From Aurantimonas sp. HBX-1 (lineage in GTDB: Bacteria > Pseudomonadota > Alphaproteobacteria > Rhizobiales > Rhizobiaceae): DNA of 64,000 nucleotides. The stretch covers positions 1,067,501 to 1,131,500 of the forward strand of contig NZ_CP090066.1 in NCBI RefSeq assembly GCF_021391535.1, written 5' to 3'. This document shows positions 1 through 7,919 of this stretch, one piece after another. Position numbers and translations under genes: made by a program. Every line of letters starts with the position of its first letter. Position 1 is the stretch's first letter. Under the pieces are notes generated by a model. It was not told the DNA's origin. It worked only from the letters and a program-made list of their open reading frames with translations, and did no database searches.

Positions 1-332
1 GTGTCGAGCCCGGCGAGAATGTCGCGGAGGCCGGTGCGTCCGTCCTGGTCGCCGTCGACCGCCGGCGGCGACGCCATTTCGTCGAGCGCAACATGCGGGC
101 CGCGCCGGCTGCGCTGGCGCAGCCCCGAGAGGTGGAGATTGCGCAGGATGGCGAACAGCCAGGCGCGCAGGTCACCGTCGGGCCGGCGCAAGTGCCAGCG
201 CCCGACGGCACGCTCGAGGCAATCCTGGACGAGATCGTCGGCGCCATCGCGATCGCGCACCAGCGCAAAGGCATAGCGCCTCAGTCCCGGAATGAGCGGT
301 TCGATCCGCGCTGCGATCTCGTCGGTGGACAT
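1..332 (-). CDS. ECF-type RNA polymerase sigma factor (partial, C-terminus outside window)
   Basis: The reverse strand from the ATG at 332 reads through the window edge as about 110 residues with the look of sigma-70 region 2: GLRRYAFALVRDRDGADDLV, then DCLERA and the RAWLFAILRN stretch typical of ECF factors. It would direct core RNA polymerase to a small regulon. It begins 3 bases after the stop of the secreted NTF2-like gene, so the two are probably co-transcribed. Region 4 is not visible, so the ECF subgroup and any C-terminal extension cannot be judged. No anti-sigma factor is visible on this side. Confidence 0.8.
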   Translation of the reverse strand, partial: MSTDEIAARIEPLIPGLRRYAFALVRDRDGADDLVQDCLERAVGRWHLRRPDGDLRAWLFAILRNLHLSGLRQRSRRGPHVALDEMASPPAVDGDQDGRTGLRDILAGLD

Positions 333-335
333 GCC

Positions 336-752
336 TTATTTCGCCAGCGCGGGGTCGATCTGCCAGATCTCGTCGGTGAGCTTGCCATCGCGGAACACCA
401 TGACGTAGCGCACCGGGATCTTGTTGTCGTTGGCGAAGACGACATCGGCGACGACCGTCGCGCCTTTCGGATTCATGCTTTCGCGCATGTCGAGAACCGT
501 CGCCTCGAGGCCCGCCTGCGCCTTGGCGAACTTCCCCCAGGTCGCCGCGATCGCCGAGCCCGTATAGGCGCCGTCGAGCGGGCCGCCGATCCAGTGGAGG
601 GTGGCCGACGGCGCATAGGCGGCAGTGACCGCAGCGGTATCGCCCCTGGCGATCGCATCGATATGCGCCTTCGCCAGGTCGCCGGCGGGACCGGCAAGCG
701 CGGCCGAGGCGCCGGCGGCAAGGAGGACGATGGCAGCGAGGAGGGTCTTCAT
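336..752 (-). CDS. secreted NTF2/SnoaL-like protein
   Basis: This 138-residue protein starts with a clear signal peptide (MKTLLAAIVLLAAGASAALA), giving a mature periplasmic domain of about 118 residues. The domain has the NTF2/SnoaL pattern: an N-terminal helix (AKAHIDAIARGDTAAVTAAY), then APSATLHWIG and strands ending in VRYVMVFRDGKLTDEIW. SnoaL-like folds bind small molecules or act as isomerases or hydrolases; no catalytic set is evident. It is the first gene of a two-gene unit with the ECF sigma factor, which suggests a signal-sensing or regulon-member role (inference). A divergent amino-acid transporter lies on the other side of a 262-bp gap. Confidence 0.72.
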   Translation of the reverse strand: MKTLLAAIVLLAAGASAALAGPAGDLAKAHIDAIARGDTAAVTAAYAPSATLHWIGGPLDGAYTGSAIAATWGKFAKAQAGLEATVLDMRESMNPKGATVVADVVFANDNKIPVRYVMVFRDGKLTDEIWQIDPALAK

Positions 753-1014
753 GGCTCGGTGTCCTTGGCTTCAGCCGCGATTGGCGAACGCAAGACGCCG
801 ATGAACGGCGCGTATTCCCTCCCGATCGGAAATTTTTCGACGAGCAGAGGGTCCCCGTTCCTCGCCCCCTGAGCCGAGCGAGGCCCGCCTTCGGACCGGA
901 TCGGAAAACCCCGAACGCGCCAATACACGCCAAACCATTCCTTGAGGATGGCCCGGCGATTACCGACGTTCCGGACACCGCGCGCCAGCGCCCGCCTTCG
1001 AAGGAAACCACACC

Positions 1015-1776
1015 ATGAAACGCACCCTCGCAACCATCACTGCCATCCTTGCACTCTCCGGCGCCGCCTATGCGGGAAGCCTGGAAGACGTGAAATCGGC
1101 CGGCACGCTGCGGATTGGCACGGAAGGCACCTACGCGCCCTTCACCTTCCATGACACCTCCGGCTCGCTCGTCGGCTTCGACGTCGAGATCGGGCGGGAG
1201 GTCGCGAAACGCCTTGGCGTCGAGGCGGAGTTCGTCGAGGGCAAGTGGGACGGGCTGATCGCCGGCCTCGCCGCCGACCGCTACGATGCGGTCATCAACC
1301 AGGTCGGGATCACCGAGGAGCGCCAGGCGCGCTTCGACTTCTCCCAGCCTTACATCGTCTCCAAGGCGGTGCTCATCGTGAAGGCCGACAACGACGAAAT
1401 CGCCGGGTTCGCCGACCTGGACGGCAAGCGCGCGGCACAGTCGCTGACGTCGAACTACGGCAGGATCGCGGAAGAGGCCGGCGCCTCGCTGGTCGGCACG
1501 GACGGCTTCGACCAGTCGATCCAGCTCGTCCTGACCGGGCGCGCGGATGCGACGATCAACGACAATTTGTCCTATCTCGACTTCAAGAAGCAGAAGCCCG
1601 ACGCGCCGGTGAAGGTCGTCGCCACGCAGGAAGAAGCCGCGGCGTCCGGCATCATCGTCCAGAAGGGCAACCCGGAACTCGTCGCCGAGATCGACCGGGC
1701 GCTCGAGGCGATGAAGGCGGACGGCACCTACGCGGCCATCTCCGACAAGTATTTCGGCGAAGACGTGTCGCGATAG
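1015..1776 (+). CDS. polar amino-acid ABC transporter substrate-binding protein
   Basis: This 253-residue periplasmic binding protein has a signal peptide (about residues 1-20, ending AAYAG) and the SBP_bac_3 fold. Recognisable blocks are SAGTLRIGTEGTYAPFTFHD, LVGFDVEIGREVAKRLG, VEGKWDGLIAGL, ITEERQARFDFSQPY and the C-terminal YAAISDKYFGEDV. Overall it resembles cystine/polar amino-acid binders of the FliY/TcyA type, but the ligand cannot be fixed by eye. A permease and an ATPase follow in the same direction, so this is the first gene of a complete three-gene importer. The ATG at 1015 follows a GAAGGAAA ribosome-binding region. Confidence 0.9.
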   Translation: MKRTLATITAILALSGAAYAGSLEDVKSAGTLRIGTEGTYAPFTFHDTSGSLVGFDVEIGREVAKRLGVEAEFVEGKWDGLIAGLAADRYDAVINQVGITEERQARFDFSQPYIVSKAVLIVKADNDEIAGFADLDGKRAAQSLTSNYGRIAEEAGASLVGTDGFDQSIQLVLTGRADATINDNLSYLDFKKQKPDAPVKVVATQEEAAASGIIVQKGNPELVAEIDRALEAMKADGTYAAISDKYFGEDVSR

Positions 1777-1900
1777 TCGTTGCGGCATTCGGGCGGGGTG
1801 CCGAGCGGCGCTGCTGCGCTAGTTGATACCCTGCCGGCCCCTACCACGAGCGTTCCCGCGCCTGCCGGCGTCCCGCCGCCGCCACTGGACGGACCTGCCC

Positions 1901-2581
1901 TTGCATCCCACCCTGCAACTGATGCTCGACTCGCTCTGGCCACTGGTCAGGGCGGGCATCCTCTTCACCGTCCCGCTGGCGATCCTGTCGTTCGCCTTCG
2001 GGCTTTCGCTCGGCTTCGCCGTCGCCGTCATCCGCCTGTTCGGACCGAGGCCGCTGGCGTTCGTCGCGCGGTTCTACGTCTGGTTCATCCGCGGCACGCC
2101 GCTTCTCGTCCAGCTCTTCGTCATCTTCTACGGACTGCCGAGCGTCGGCATCCTGATCGACGCCTTCCCGGCGGCGCTGATCGGCTTCACCCTGAGCGTC
2201 GGCGCCTACACGTCGGAGATCATCCGGGCGGCGCTTTCCTCGATCCAGAAGGGGCAATGGGAGGCGTCCTACGCGATCGGCATGACGCAGCGCCAGGCCA
2301 TGGTCCGGACGGTCGTGCCGCAGGCCGTCCGCGTCTCCATCCCGCCGCTCTCGAACTCGTTCATATCGCTGGTGAAGGACACCTCGCTGGCGGCCGCCAT
2401 CACCGTCCCGGAACTCTTCCAGCAGGCCCAGCGCATCGTCGCCACGACTTACGAACCCTTGATCCTCTACGTCGAGGCGGCGCTGCTCTACCTCGTCCTG
2501 TCGTCCGTCCTGTCGGCGCTGCAGGCGAGGTTGGAGAAGCGCTTCGGTCGCTATGGCGGCTATCTGGAGGCAGGCTCGTGA
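1901..2581 (+). CDS. polar amino-acid ABC transporter permease
   Basis: This is a 226-residue inner-membrane permease of the HisM/TcyB type. Several hydrophobic segments are visible (GILFTVPLAILSFAFGLSLG; FVIFYGLPSVGILI). The EAA loop that contacts the ATPase reads EASYAIGMTQRQAMVRTVVP. I chose the TTG at 1901 (LHPTLQLMLDSLWP) because a GGAC-rich site precedes it and the product then begins like family members. A longer TTG start at 1823 would add an unlikely Arg/Pro-rich leader, and an ATG at 1922 is also possible. The stop overlaps the GTG start of the ATPase, indicating translational coupling. Confidence 0.87.
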   Translation: MHPTLQLMLDSLWPLVRAGILFTVPLAILSFAFGLSLGFAVAVIRLFGPRPLAFVARFYVWFIRGTPLLVQLFVIFYGLPSVGILIDAFPAALIGFTLSVGAYTSEIIRAALSSIQKGQWEASYAIGMTQRQAMVRTVVPQAVRVSIPPLSNSFISLVKDTSLAAAITVPELFQQAQRIVATTYEPLILYVEAALLYLVLSSVLSALQARLEKRFGRYGGYLEAGS

Positions 2582-3336
2582 TCGGTCTCAGCGGCATCCA
2601 CAAGCGCTTCATCGACAATCCCGTGTTGCGCGGCGTCGACCTCGACATTCCCGAAGGGCACGTCACCGCGCTGATCGGTCCGTCCGGCAGTGGCAAGAGC
2701 ACGCTCCTGCGGATCACCAACCTTCTCGAGATACCGGACGCCGGCGCCATCGAGATCGGGGACCATCGACTGGTCTTCGACGAGGGGACGAGACCGCCGC
2801 AGGCGGGCATTCTCGGCCTACGGCGGCAGACCGGCATGGTGTTCCAGAACTTCCAGCTCTTTCCCCACCGAAGCGTCGTCGCGAACGTCATGGAGGGTCT
2901 GGTCACGGTCTGGCGTTGGCCGGCGGAAAAAGCCAGGCGGCACGCGATGGAGCTCCTGGAGAAGGTCGGCATGGCGAACAAGGCGGAGGCCTGGCCGGCG
3001 ACGCTCTCCGGCGGACAGCAGCAACGGGTCGCGATCGCGCGTGCCATCGCCGCCTCGCCGGCGCTGCTCCTGTGCGACGAGCCGACATCGGCGCTCGATC
3101 CCGAACTCGCCGCGGAGGTCGTGGAGGTGCTGAGTGCCCTCGCCGCGGAGGGCATGACGATGCTGATGGCGACCCATGACCTTCGTCTCGCGGACCGGAT
3201 CGCCCATCAGGTGGCGTTTCTCGAAGACGGAGTCATCGTCGAGCGGGGGGCTCCGGACCGGATCTTCCGCCACCCGTCGGATGAGAGGACGGTGCGCTTC
3301 GTCAGGACTCTGACCGGGGCTGCGGGATCGGCATGA
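2578..3336 (+). CDS. polar amino-acid ABC transporter ATP-binding protein
   Basis: This 252-residue ABC ATPase energises the importer formed with the two preceding genes. It has Walker A GPSGSGKST (around residues 34-42), a Q-loop in GMVFQNFQLFPH, the signature LSGGQQQR, Walker B LLLCDEPTSALDP and the switch histidine in MATHD. This is the GlnQ/HisP/TcyC family pattern. The start is GTG at 2578, overlapping the permease stop as GTGA. The family usually moves polar amino acids; the substrate is not determinable here. Confidence 0.9.
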   Translation: MIGLSGIHKRFIDNPVLRGVDLDIPEGHVTALIGPSGSGKSTLLRITNLLEIPDAGAIEIGDHRLVFDEGTRPPQAGILGLRRQTGMVFQNFQLFPHRSVVANVMEGLVTVWRWPAEKARRHAMELLEKVGMANKAEAWPATLSGGQQQRVAIARAIAASPALLLCDEPTSALDPELAAEVVEVLSALAAEGMTMLMATHDLRLADRIAHQVAFLEDGVIVERGAPDRIFRHPSDERTVRFVRTLTGAAGSA

Positions 3337-3348
3337 ACGCCGCTTCCG

Positions 3349-3515
3349 CCGCGCCGCCTCGACGGCATCACCCGGAAGGCGGTGACCGCGGTCGAGTATT
3401 CGATCACCCCGCTGGGCAGGACGCTACAGGATCCTTCCTCGCACTCTACGATTGGGCTGTGGACCACCAGCGGGATCTGTCGAACGCCCAGGAGCTGTTC
3501 GATAGGAAATCCGAG
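3349..3515 (+). pseudogene. HxlR-family transcriptional regulator, frameshifted C-terminal remnant
   Basis: Directly after the ABC operon, one frame reads RRLDGITRKAVTAVEYSITP then LGRTLQ, which is the C-terminal winged-helix pattern of HxlR regulators (VEYxLTPLGRSL). A frame change near 3432 is then needed to continue as LALYDWAVDHQ and ELFDRK, matching the final HxlR helix. Neither frame alone gives a plausible protein and the N-terminal half is missing. I read this as the decayed tail of a regulator gene. No intact HxlR gene is present elsewhere in the window. Confidence 0.6.
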
Positions 3516-3637
3516 TGGTTACGGCTTGGCTCTTCAATGCTGTCGCATTTCCCCCGATGCGTTGGGGGCTTCTGCTACCTGATACCGCAGCTGGCGCTGC
3601 CCGAGAGGATGAGCAACCGGTTCGCACGGGAGTGACC

Positions 3638-3829
3638 ATGCCCTACCAGAACGAGACCAAACGGCACGCCGACCTCGGCCGGCTCGAGGGGCGCATGCGC
3701 GAAGCGCAGGATGATGCCTATCCGGTCGTCTCGCGGGAGGATGCTGCGGACGCATCGCGAGGGCGGCGTTACGTTCTGGTGTTCCTGATCGTCCTCGCCG
3801 GGTCGTTGCTGGCGCTGCTGCTGCAGTGA
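3638..3829 (+). CDS. small single-pass membrane protein, unknown function
   Basis: The ATG at 3638 is preceded by CGGGAGTG, a fair ribosome-binding site, and gives 63 residues. The first 40 or so are polar (MPYQNETKRHADLGRLEGRM). The C-terminus is one hydrophobic segment (YVLVFLIVLAGSLLALLLQ), so the product is predicted to be a tail-anchored inner-membrane protein. I do not recognise the family. The 181 bp that follow, to the convergent tautomerase gene, show nothing I can name. Confidence 0.55.
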   Translation: MPYQNETKRHADLGRLEGRMREAQDDAYPVVSREDAADASRGRRYVLVFLIVLAGSLLALLLQ

Positions 3830-4010
3830 ACGACCAGCGTGCCGCGCGCTGACCGCATGCCGAGCCGATAGAAGCGAGCGGCGCCGGCCTCCCGCACTTC
3901 GGCGGTCGGGGCGCTGACAACGGCGCGGCCCGGCGGCGGGACGCGTTCCGTCTTCGCCTAGTGAGCTGAGCCATGTCGGACATCGCGATCCGAGGCCGGA
4001 AGGCGAGAGA

Positions 4011-4400
4011 TCACGCCAGGCCGAGCCGGCGGGCCTCCTGGGTGTGGCCGCCATAGCCCCAGCTGTCGGCGGCGATCTCCTCGACGACGACATAGGTCGC
4101 GAGCGGAAGGTCCGGGCCGACGGCGGCGCGGAGCATGGCGTGGGCCTTGTCGACGAAGGCTGCCTTGTCGGCCGCGTCGTTGGTGCCTGCCGTCACCGTG
4201 ACGGCGAGATGGGCGGCGACGGCGACCGGCGCGCCGCCGACGCTCCAGCGGCCGCCGTCGATCGCCTCGACCAGGACCGCCGTCAGCTCGGGCTTCTTGC
4301 GCATCACCCCCGCCATGAGGCGGGTCGCCTCGACCTGGAGCGCCTCGACCTCGGAGGAGGCGAGCGGTCGGCCGGCAATGCGGATGTGAACGAAGGGCAT
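4011..4400 (-). CDS. tautomerase-superfamily protein
   Basis: This 129-residue protein starts MPFVHIRIAGRP. In the tautomerase superfamily the second residue, Pro, becomes the N-terminal catalytic base after methionine removal, and that decided the start at 4400 over the longer reading from 4451. It is about twice the length of 4-oxalocrotonate tautomerase, with two related halves (VHIRIAGRP and the later AHLAVTVTAGTND), as in fused or cis-CaaD-like members. The substrate is unknown. It is divergent from a LysR gene about 100 bp away, a common arrangement in which the LysR protein controls its neighbour. Confidence 0.75.
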   Translation of the reverse strand: MPFVHIRIAGRPLASSEVEALQVEATRLMAGVMRKKPELTAVLVEAIDGGRWSVGGAPVAVAAHLAVTVTAGTNDAADKAAFVDKAHAMLRAAVGPDLPLATYVVVEEIAADSWGYGGHTQEARRLGLA

Positions 4401-4501
4401 GGTTCTTTCCGTCTTTCGAACGATCTTGACCCACCCAGCATGCCGCCGCACAATCGTTTTGAGTATCGCGTAGTTCTCGCTGGACGATTTTGGAAAACCG
4501 A

Positions 4502-5374
4502 ATGGTTGCGCCGGTCAATCTTGACATGGATGTGCTGCGGACCTTCGTGACCGGCATGGATCTCGGCAGTTTCGCCAAGGCCGCCGACCGGCTCGGCCGA
4601 TCGCCCTCGGCGGTCAGCCTGCAGCTGCGCAAGCTGGAGGACCAGGTCGGCCAGCCTCTGGTGCGCCGGAAGGGGCGCGGGCTGGTGCCGACCGAGGCGG
4701 GCGAGACGCTGATCGGCTACGCACGGCGCATTCTCGACCTCAACGACGAGGCGCGCCTGGCGCTCCGTGCCCTGGCGGGCCTGGAAGGCTGGGTGCGGAT
4801 CGGCGTGCCGCAGGATTTCGCGGAGAGCTGGTTTCCGACCCTGCTGGGCCGGTTCGAGCGCGCCCATCCCAGGGTCCGCATCGAGGGCCGGGTGGATCGC
4901 GGCAGCAGCATGGTGGACGCGGTGAGGGCCGGCGATCTGGATCTGGCGCTGACCTGGGGACGGCTCGGCAACCCGGACGCGGCGATCGTCGGCGAGCGGC
5001 GGGTGGCCTGGATCGCGGCGCCGGGCTTCGTCTGGGATCGCGAGAACGCGTTGCCGCTGGTCATGATGGACGCGCCGTGCGCGTTCCGCCAGGCGGCGAC
5101 GGCGGCGCTCGACGCGGCCGGAACGCCGTGGCGCCAGTCGTTCGCGACGACCAGTCTCGCCGGCGTCTGGGCGGCCGTCGCCGCCGGGCTGGGGGTGACC
5201 GCCCGCACCATCCAGACCTTGCCGCCGCATCTGGTGGAATTGCAGGGGGATGCCGGCGACCTTCCGGCGCTCGGCAGGATCGAGCTGGCGCTGCACCGCG
5301 CTGCCCGGCCTGCGAATGAGGCGGTGGACGCGATCACCAGCCTCCTGCGGGAGGCCGTGGCGGCCGGGAACTAG
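4502..5374 (+). CDS. LysR-family transcriptional regulator
   Basis: This 290-residue regulator has an N-terminal winged helix-turn-helix (LDMDVLRTFVTGMDLGSFAK then AADRLGRSPSAVSLQLRKLE). The substrate-binding domain follows (VRIGVPQDFAESWFPTLLGR; then LDLALTWGRLG). The ATG at 4502 is preferred to the TTG at 4490 because it leaves the usual short lead before the HTH. The divergent tautomerase gene is the obvious target, and a downstream SnoaL-like gene may be too. The effector is unknown. Confidence 0.88.
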   Translation: MVAPVNLDMDVLRTFVTGMDLGSFAKAADRLGRSPSAVSLQLRKLEDQVGQPLVRRKGRGLVPTEAGETLIGYARRILDLNDEARLALRALAGLEGWVRIGVPQDFAESWFPTLLGRFERAHPRVRIEGRVDRGSSMVDAVRAGDLDLALTWGRLGNPDAAIVGERRVAWIAAPGFVWDRENALPLVMMDAPCAFRQAATAALDAAGTPWRQSFATTSLAGVWAAVAAGLGVTARTIQTLPPHLVELQGDAGDLPALGRIELALHRAARPANEAVDAITSLLREAVAAGN

Positions 5375-5433
5375 CGGGGCCGATGCGGCGTCTCGCGGCG
5401 CGGGACCATGCCTTGGGGAAAGCGGGAAACGAC

Positions 5434-5817
5434 ATGTCCGACCTGGAACGCAACAAGGCGAACGTCGTCGCCTTCTACGAGATGATGTTCAACGAGGCCC
5501 GGCCGCGCGAGGCGATCGCGCTCTATGCGGGGGCCGACTACATCCAGCACAACCCGCACGTGGAGACCGGCCAGGACGGGTTCATCGCCTATTTCGAGCG
5601 GATGGCGCGGGAATATCCCGGCAAGCGCGTGGAGATCCGGCGGGTGATCGCCGAGGGCGATCTCGTCGTGCTGCACTGCTTCCAGCACTGGCCGGGCAGC
5701 GACGACTATGCCGGGATCGACATCTTCCGCCTCGATGGCGACGGCAGGATCGTGGAGCACTGGGACGTGCTGCAGGTGATGCCCGCCCACTCGGCCAATC
5801 CGAACGGCATGTTCTGA
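5434..5817 (+). CDS. SnoaL-like (NTF2-fold) protein
   Basis: This 127-residue cytoplasmic protein starts at ATG 5434 after a GCGGGAAACGAC leader. It carries the SnoaL/polyketide-cyclase-like pattern ANVVAFYEMMFNEARPREAI, then YIQHNPHVETGQDGFIAYFE, EGDLVVLHCF and the end IVEHWDVLQVMPA. The conserved YIQHNP and EHWDVLQ blocks are typical of the SnoaL-like family that often accompanies oxidoreductases. No signal peptide is seen, unlike the gene at 336-752. It lies 60 bp after the LysR gene and may share its transcript. Confidence 0.8.
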   Translation: MSDLERNKANVVAFYEMMFNEARPREAIALYAGADYIQHNPHVETGQDGFIAYFERMAREYPGKRVEIRRVIAEGDLVVLHCFQHWPGSDDYAGIDIFRLDGDGRIVEHWDVLQVMPAHSANPNGMF

Positions 5818-5826
5818 ACGAGCGGC

Positions 5827-5940
5827 GCCGCCGGCCTGCCGTCAGGCCAGCGCACGGCGATCAGGGCGGTGAAGGGGATCGGCAGCATCGGCCGGCCACC
5901 GGCGATGCGCCGCAACGCGGCCACCACCGCCGCCTTGTCG
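5827..5940 (-). pseudogene. 3'-end remnant of a SAM methyltransferase gene
   Basis: The minus strand encodes GDKAAVVAALRRIAGGRP then MLPIPFTALIAV. This matches the last 35 or so residues of the intact methyltransferase at 7069-7848 (ADKAAVVAEVRRMAGGRP, LPIPSTALIAL). At DNA level 5827-5940 aligns with 7054-7168 at roughly 85-88% identity by eye, in the same orientation. No upstream coding part is present, so this is a broken paralogue or a duplicated tail. With 7054-7168 it forms direct repeats around the channel gene. Confidence 0.75.
5827..5940. repeat. imperfect direct repeat, left copy (right copy at 7054-7168)
   Basis: Both copies begin GCCGCCGGCCTGCCGTCAGG and end CACCGCCGCCTTGTCG, with about 15 differences over 115 bases. 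They bracket the formate/nitrite-transporter-like gene and its upstream region. The right copy is the functional 3' end of a methyltransferase gene and the left copy is orphaned. Confidence 0.8.
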
Positions 5941-6130
5941 CCCGGCCCGGCGACCTTCCCTACGAAGCCGCACGATCTATCTGAAATCGCAGGGGCCCGA
6001 GCATCGATCCGGGCCCGTCCGCTCTCCCGGTTGCAGGATCGCCGCCGTTCCCCGGAGCATTCCCCGGCGCGATCGCGTCGTCGCTTCCGCCCAAGACCCG
6101 CCGAGCGGGTACCCGCCAGAAAGTCGCCAG

Positions 6131-6979
6131 ATGGACCAGGAAGTACACGCGAACCGGCTGAATCCGGCATCCGATGCGGAGGATCTCTCGCAAGACGAGC
6201 GCTTCGCGGTCGAACAGCAGAGCCGGCCCAGCGCCACCCTGATCCACGAGACGATCCGGGCGGAAGGCGAACGCGAACTGGACCGTGGCGCCTTCGCCCT
6301 GATGATGTCGGGACTGGCGGCGGGCCTTTCGATCGGCTTCTCGGTCGTGGTGCCGGCGATCGTGATGGTCGCGCTGCCGGACACGCCATGGAGCCATCTG
6401 CTCGTATCGCTCGGCTATACGGTGGGATTCCTGATCGTCGTCCTCGGGCGGCAGCAGCTTTTCACCGAGAACACCCTGACGCCCATCCTGCCGCTGCTCA
6501 GCGGGCCGAGCTGGCATCGCCTGTGGCGGGTCCTGCGGCTGTGGGGGATCGTGCTCGTCTCCAACATCGCCGCCACGTGGGTCTTCTCGGGCGTCCTCGC
6601 CTTCACGCCGCTGTTCGACCCGGAGACGAAGGCGGCGATCGCCGAGTATTCACGCAGCACGATCGAATCGTCCTTCGGCGAGATGTTCATCAAGGCGGTC
6701 TTCGCGGGTTGGCTCATCGCCCTGATGGTCTGGCTCATGCCGGCCTCCGGCGACTCCAAGCCGCTGGTGATCATCATCGTCACCTACGTCGTGGCGCTCG
6801 CCCACCTTGCCCATATCATCGCCGGATCGGTCGAAGCGTCGTTCCTTGTCCATATCGGGGAGGCATCGTTCGGCGATTACGGCCTCTTGTTCTTCCTGCC
6901 GACCCTCCTCGGCAACACGATCGGCGGCGTGTTGCTGGTGGCCTGCGTCAATTTCGGTCAGGTGGCCTCGGAACTGTAG
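6131..6979 (+). CDS. formate/nitrite transporter (FNT) family membrane protein
   Basis: This 282-residue protein has a polar N-terminus of about 55 residues, then six hydrophobic segments in the FNT arrangement (including GLAAGLSIGFSVVVPAIVMV and the late FFLPTLLGNTIGGVLLVACV). The tail block PTLLGNTIGGVLLVA is typical of FNT channels of the YfdC-like subgroup, which lack a firm substrate assignment. The long acidic N-terminus (SDAEDLSQDERFAVEQQ) fits that subgroup. It is transcribed toward the methyltransferase gene and is enclosed by direct repeats, which suggests it arrived by recombination. Confidence 0.83.
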   Translation: MDQEVHANRLNPASDAEDLSQDERFAVEQQSRPSATLIHETIRAEGERELDRGAFALMMSGLAAGLSIGFSVVVPAIVMVALPDTPWSHLLVSLGYTVGFLIVVLGRQQLFTENTLTPILPLLSGPSWHRLWRVLRLWGIVLVSNIAATWVFSGVLAFTPLFDPETKAAIAEYSRSTIESSFGEMFIKAVFAGWLIALMVWLMPASGDSKPLVIIIVTYVVALAHLAHIIAGSVEASFLVHIGEASFGDYGLLFFLPTLLGNTIGGVLLVACVNFGQVASEL

Positions 6980-7068
6980 ACTCGCGGGGAGGGGCCGTCG
7001 GGCCGCCCGAACCGCAGCATGGAGGGGCGGCCCGAATGCCGGCGGGCCGGGCCGCCGCCGGCCTGCCG

Positions 7069-7848
7069 TCAGGCCTCTGCCAAGGCGATCAGGGCGGTGG
7101 AGGGGATCGGCAGCACCGGCCGGCCGCCGGCCATCCGCCGCACCTCGGCGACCACCGCCGCCTTGTCGGCGTCGTCGAGGCTGGTCCAGTCCGGCGACAT
7201 GCCGAAGAGTTTGTCGGGCGCGTCCAGCAATGCCACGTCCAGCCGGAAGTCGTGGGTGACGGTCTCGACCTGCGGGTCGCGGTAGCCCGCGGCGACGAGC
7301 GCGCGGGCGAAGGATTCCGGGTCGCCCATCGCCCGGACGCCCTCAGGCATCGGCATGGAGCTGCGCCCGGGAAACAGCCGGCGCCGAACCTCGCCGAGCA
7401 GCAGGAAGGTCGCCGCGCCCTCGTCCCGCCAGGTGGCGACGACGCCGTGGCCGCCCGGCCGCGTCACCCGGCGCATCTCGGAAAGGCCCCGGCGCCAGTC
7501 GGGAAACATGATCACCCCGAAGATCGAGAAGACCGCGTCGAAACTCGCGTCAGGCAGGTCGAGCGCCTGGCCGTCCATGACCTGCGTCGCCACGTTCGGC
7601 AGGCCGGCCGCGGCGATGGCCGCCACCATGCCGGCGGAGAAGTCGGTCGCCAGCACCTGCGCGCCGGTTCGCGCCGCCGCCAGCGCCAGGGCGCCGGTGC
7701 CGGCCGCGACGTCGAGCACGCGGCTGTCGGGGGTCAGCGCGACGCGCGCCAGCGCTGTCTCGGCGTACTGGGCGGTGAACGGGTGGGCGGTCTCCCGGTA
7801 ATGGACCGCTGCCTTGTTCCAGTGGTCGGGTCTCTCGAACTCTTGCAT
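7069..7848 (-). CDS. class I SAM-dependent methyltransferase
   Basis: This 259-residue protein has the Rossmann methyltransferase motifs: VLDVAAGTGALALAAARTGA (motif I), VLATDFSAGMVAAI, the central SFDAVFSIFGVIMFPDWRRG and RRVTRPGGHGVVATW. It resembles UbiE/Methyltransf_11 enzymes, but the acceptor is not identifiable. The start MQEFERPDHW at 7848 is preferred over an upstream reading into the operator. It is divergent from an Rrf2 regulator across a short region holding a 27-bp palindrome, so Rrf2 control is likely. Confidence 0.83.
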   Translation of the reverse strand: MQEFERPDHWNKAAVHYRETAHPFTAQYAETALARVALTPDSRVLDVAAGTGALALAAARTGAQVLATDFSAGMVAAIAAAGLPNVATQVMDGQALDLPDASFDAVFSIFGVIMFPDWRRGLSEMRRVTRPGGHGVVATWRDEGAATFLLLGEVRRRLFPGRSSMPMPEGVRAMGDPESFARALVAAGYRDPQVETVTHDFRLDVALLDAPDKLFGMSPDWTSLDDADKAAVVAEVRRMAGGRPVLPIPSTALIALAEA

Positions 7849-7863
7849 TCCGTGCTCCGTCGA

Positions 7864-7890
7864 ATCATGTAACTTTAGAAGTAGCATGAT
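7864..7890. promoter_or_regulatory. palindromic operator between methyltransferase and Rrf2 genes
   Basis: The arms ATCATGTAACTT (7864-7875) and AAGTAGCATGAT (7879-7890) are inverted copies with two mismatches around a 3-bp centre. The element is AT-rich compared with its surroundings and sits in the short divergent gap. Binding by the neighbouring Rrf2 protein is inferred from position and symmetry. Confidence 0.7.
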
Positions 7891-7919
7891 AGGGCGTGAT
7901 TGCCAACGGGAGGGCCGGC

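Noticed and set aside
3515..3637. N-terminal extension of the 63-residue membrane protein
   Set aside because: It overlaps the HxlR remnant, lacks a ribosome-binding site, and the ATG at 3638 has one.
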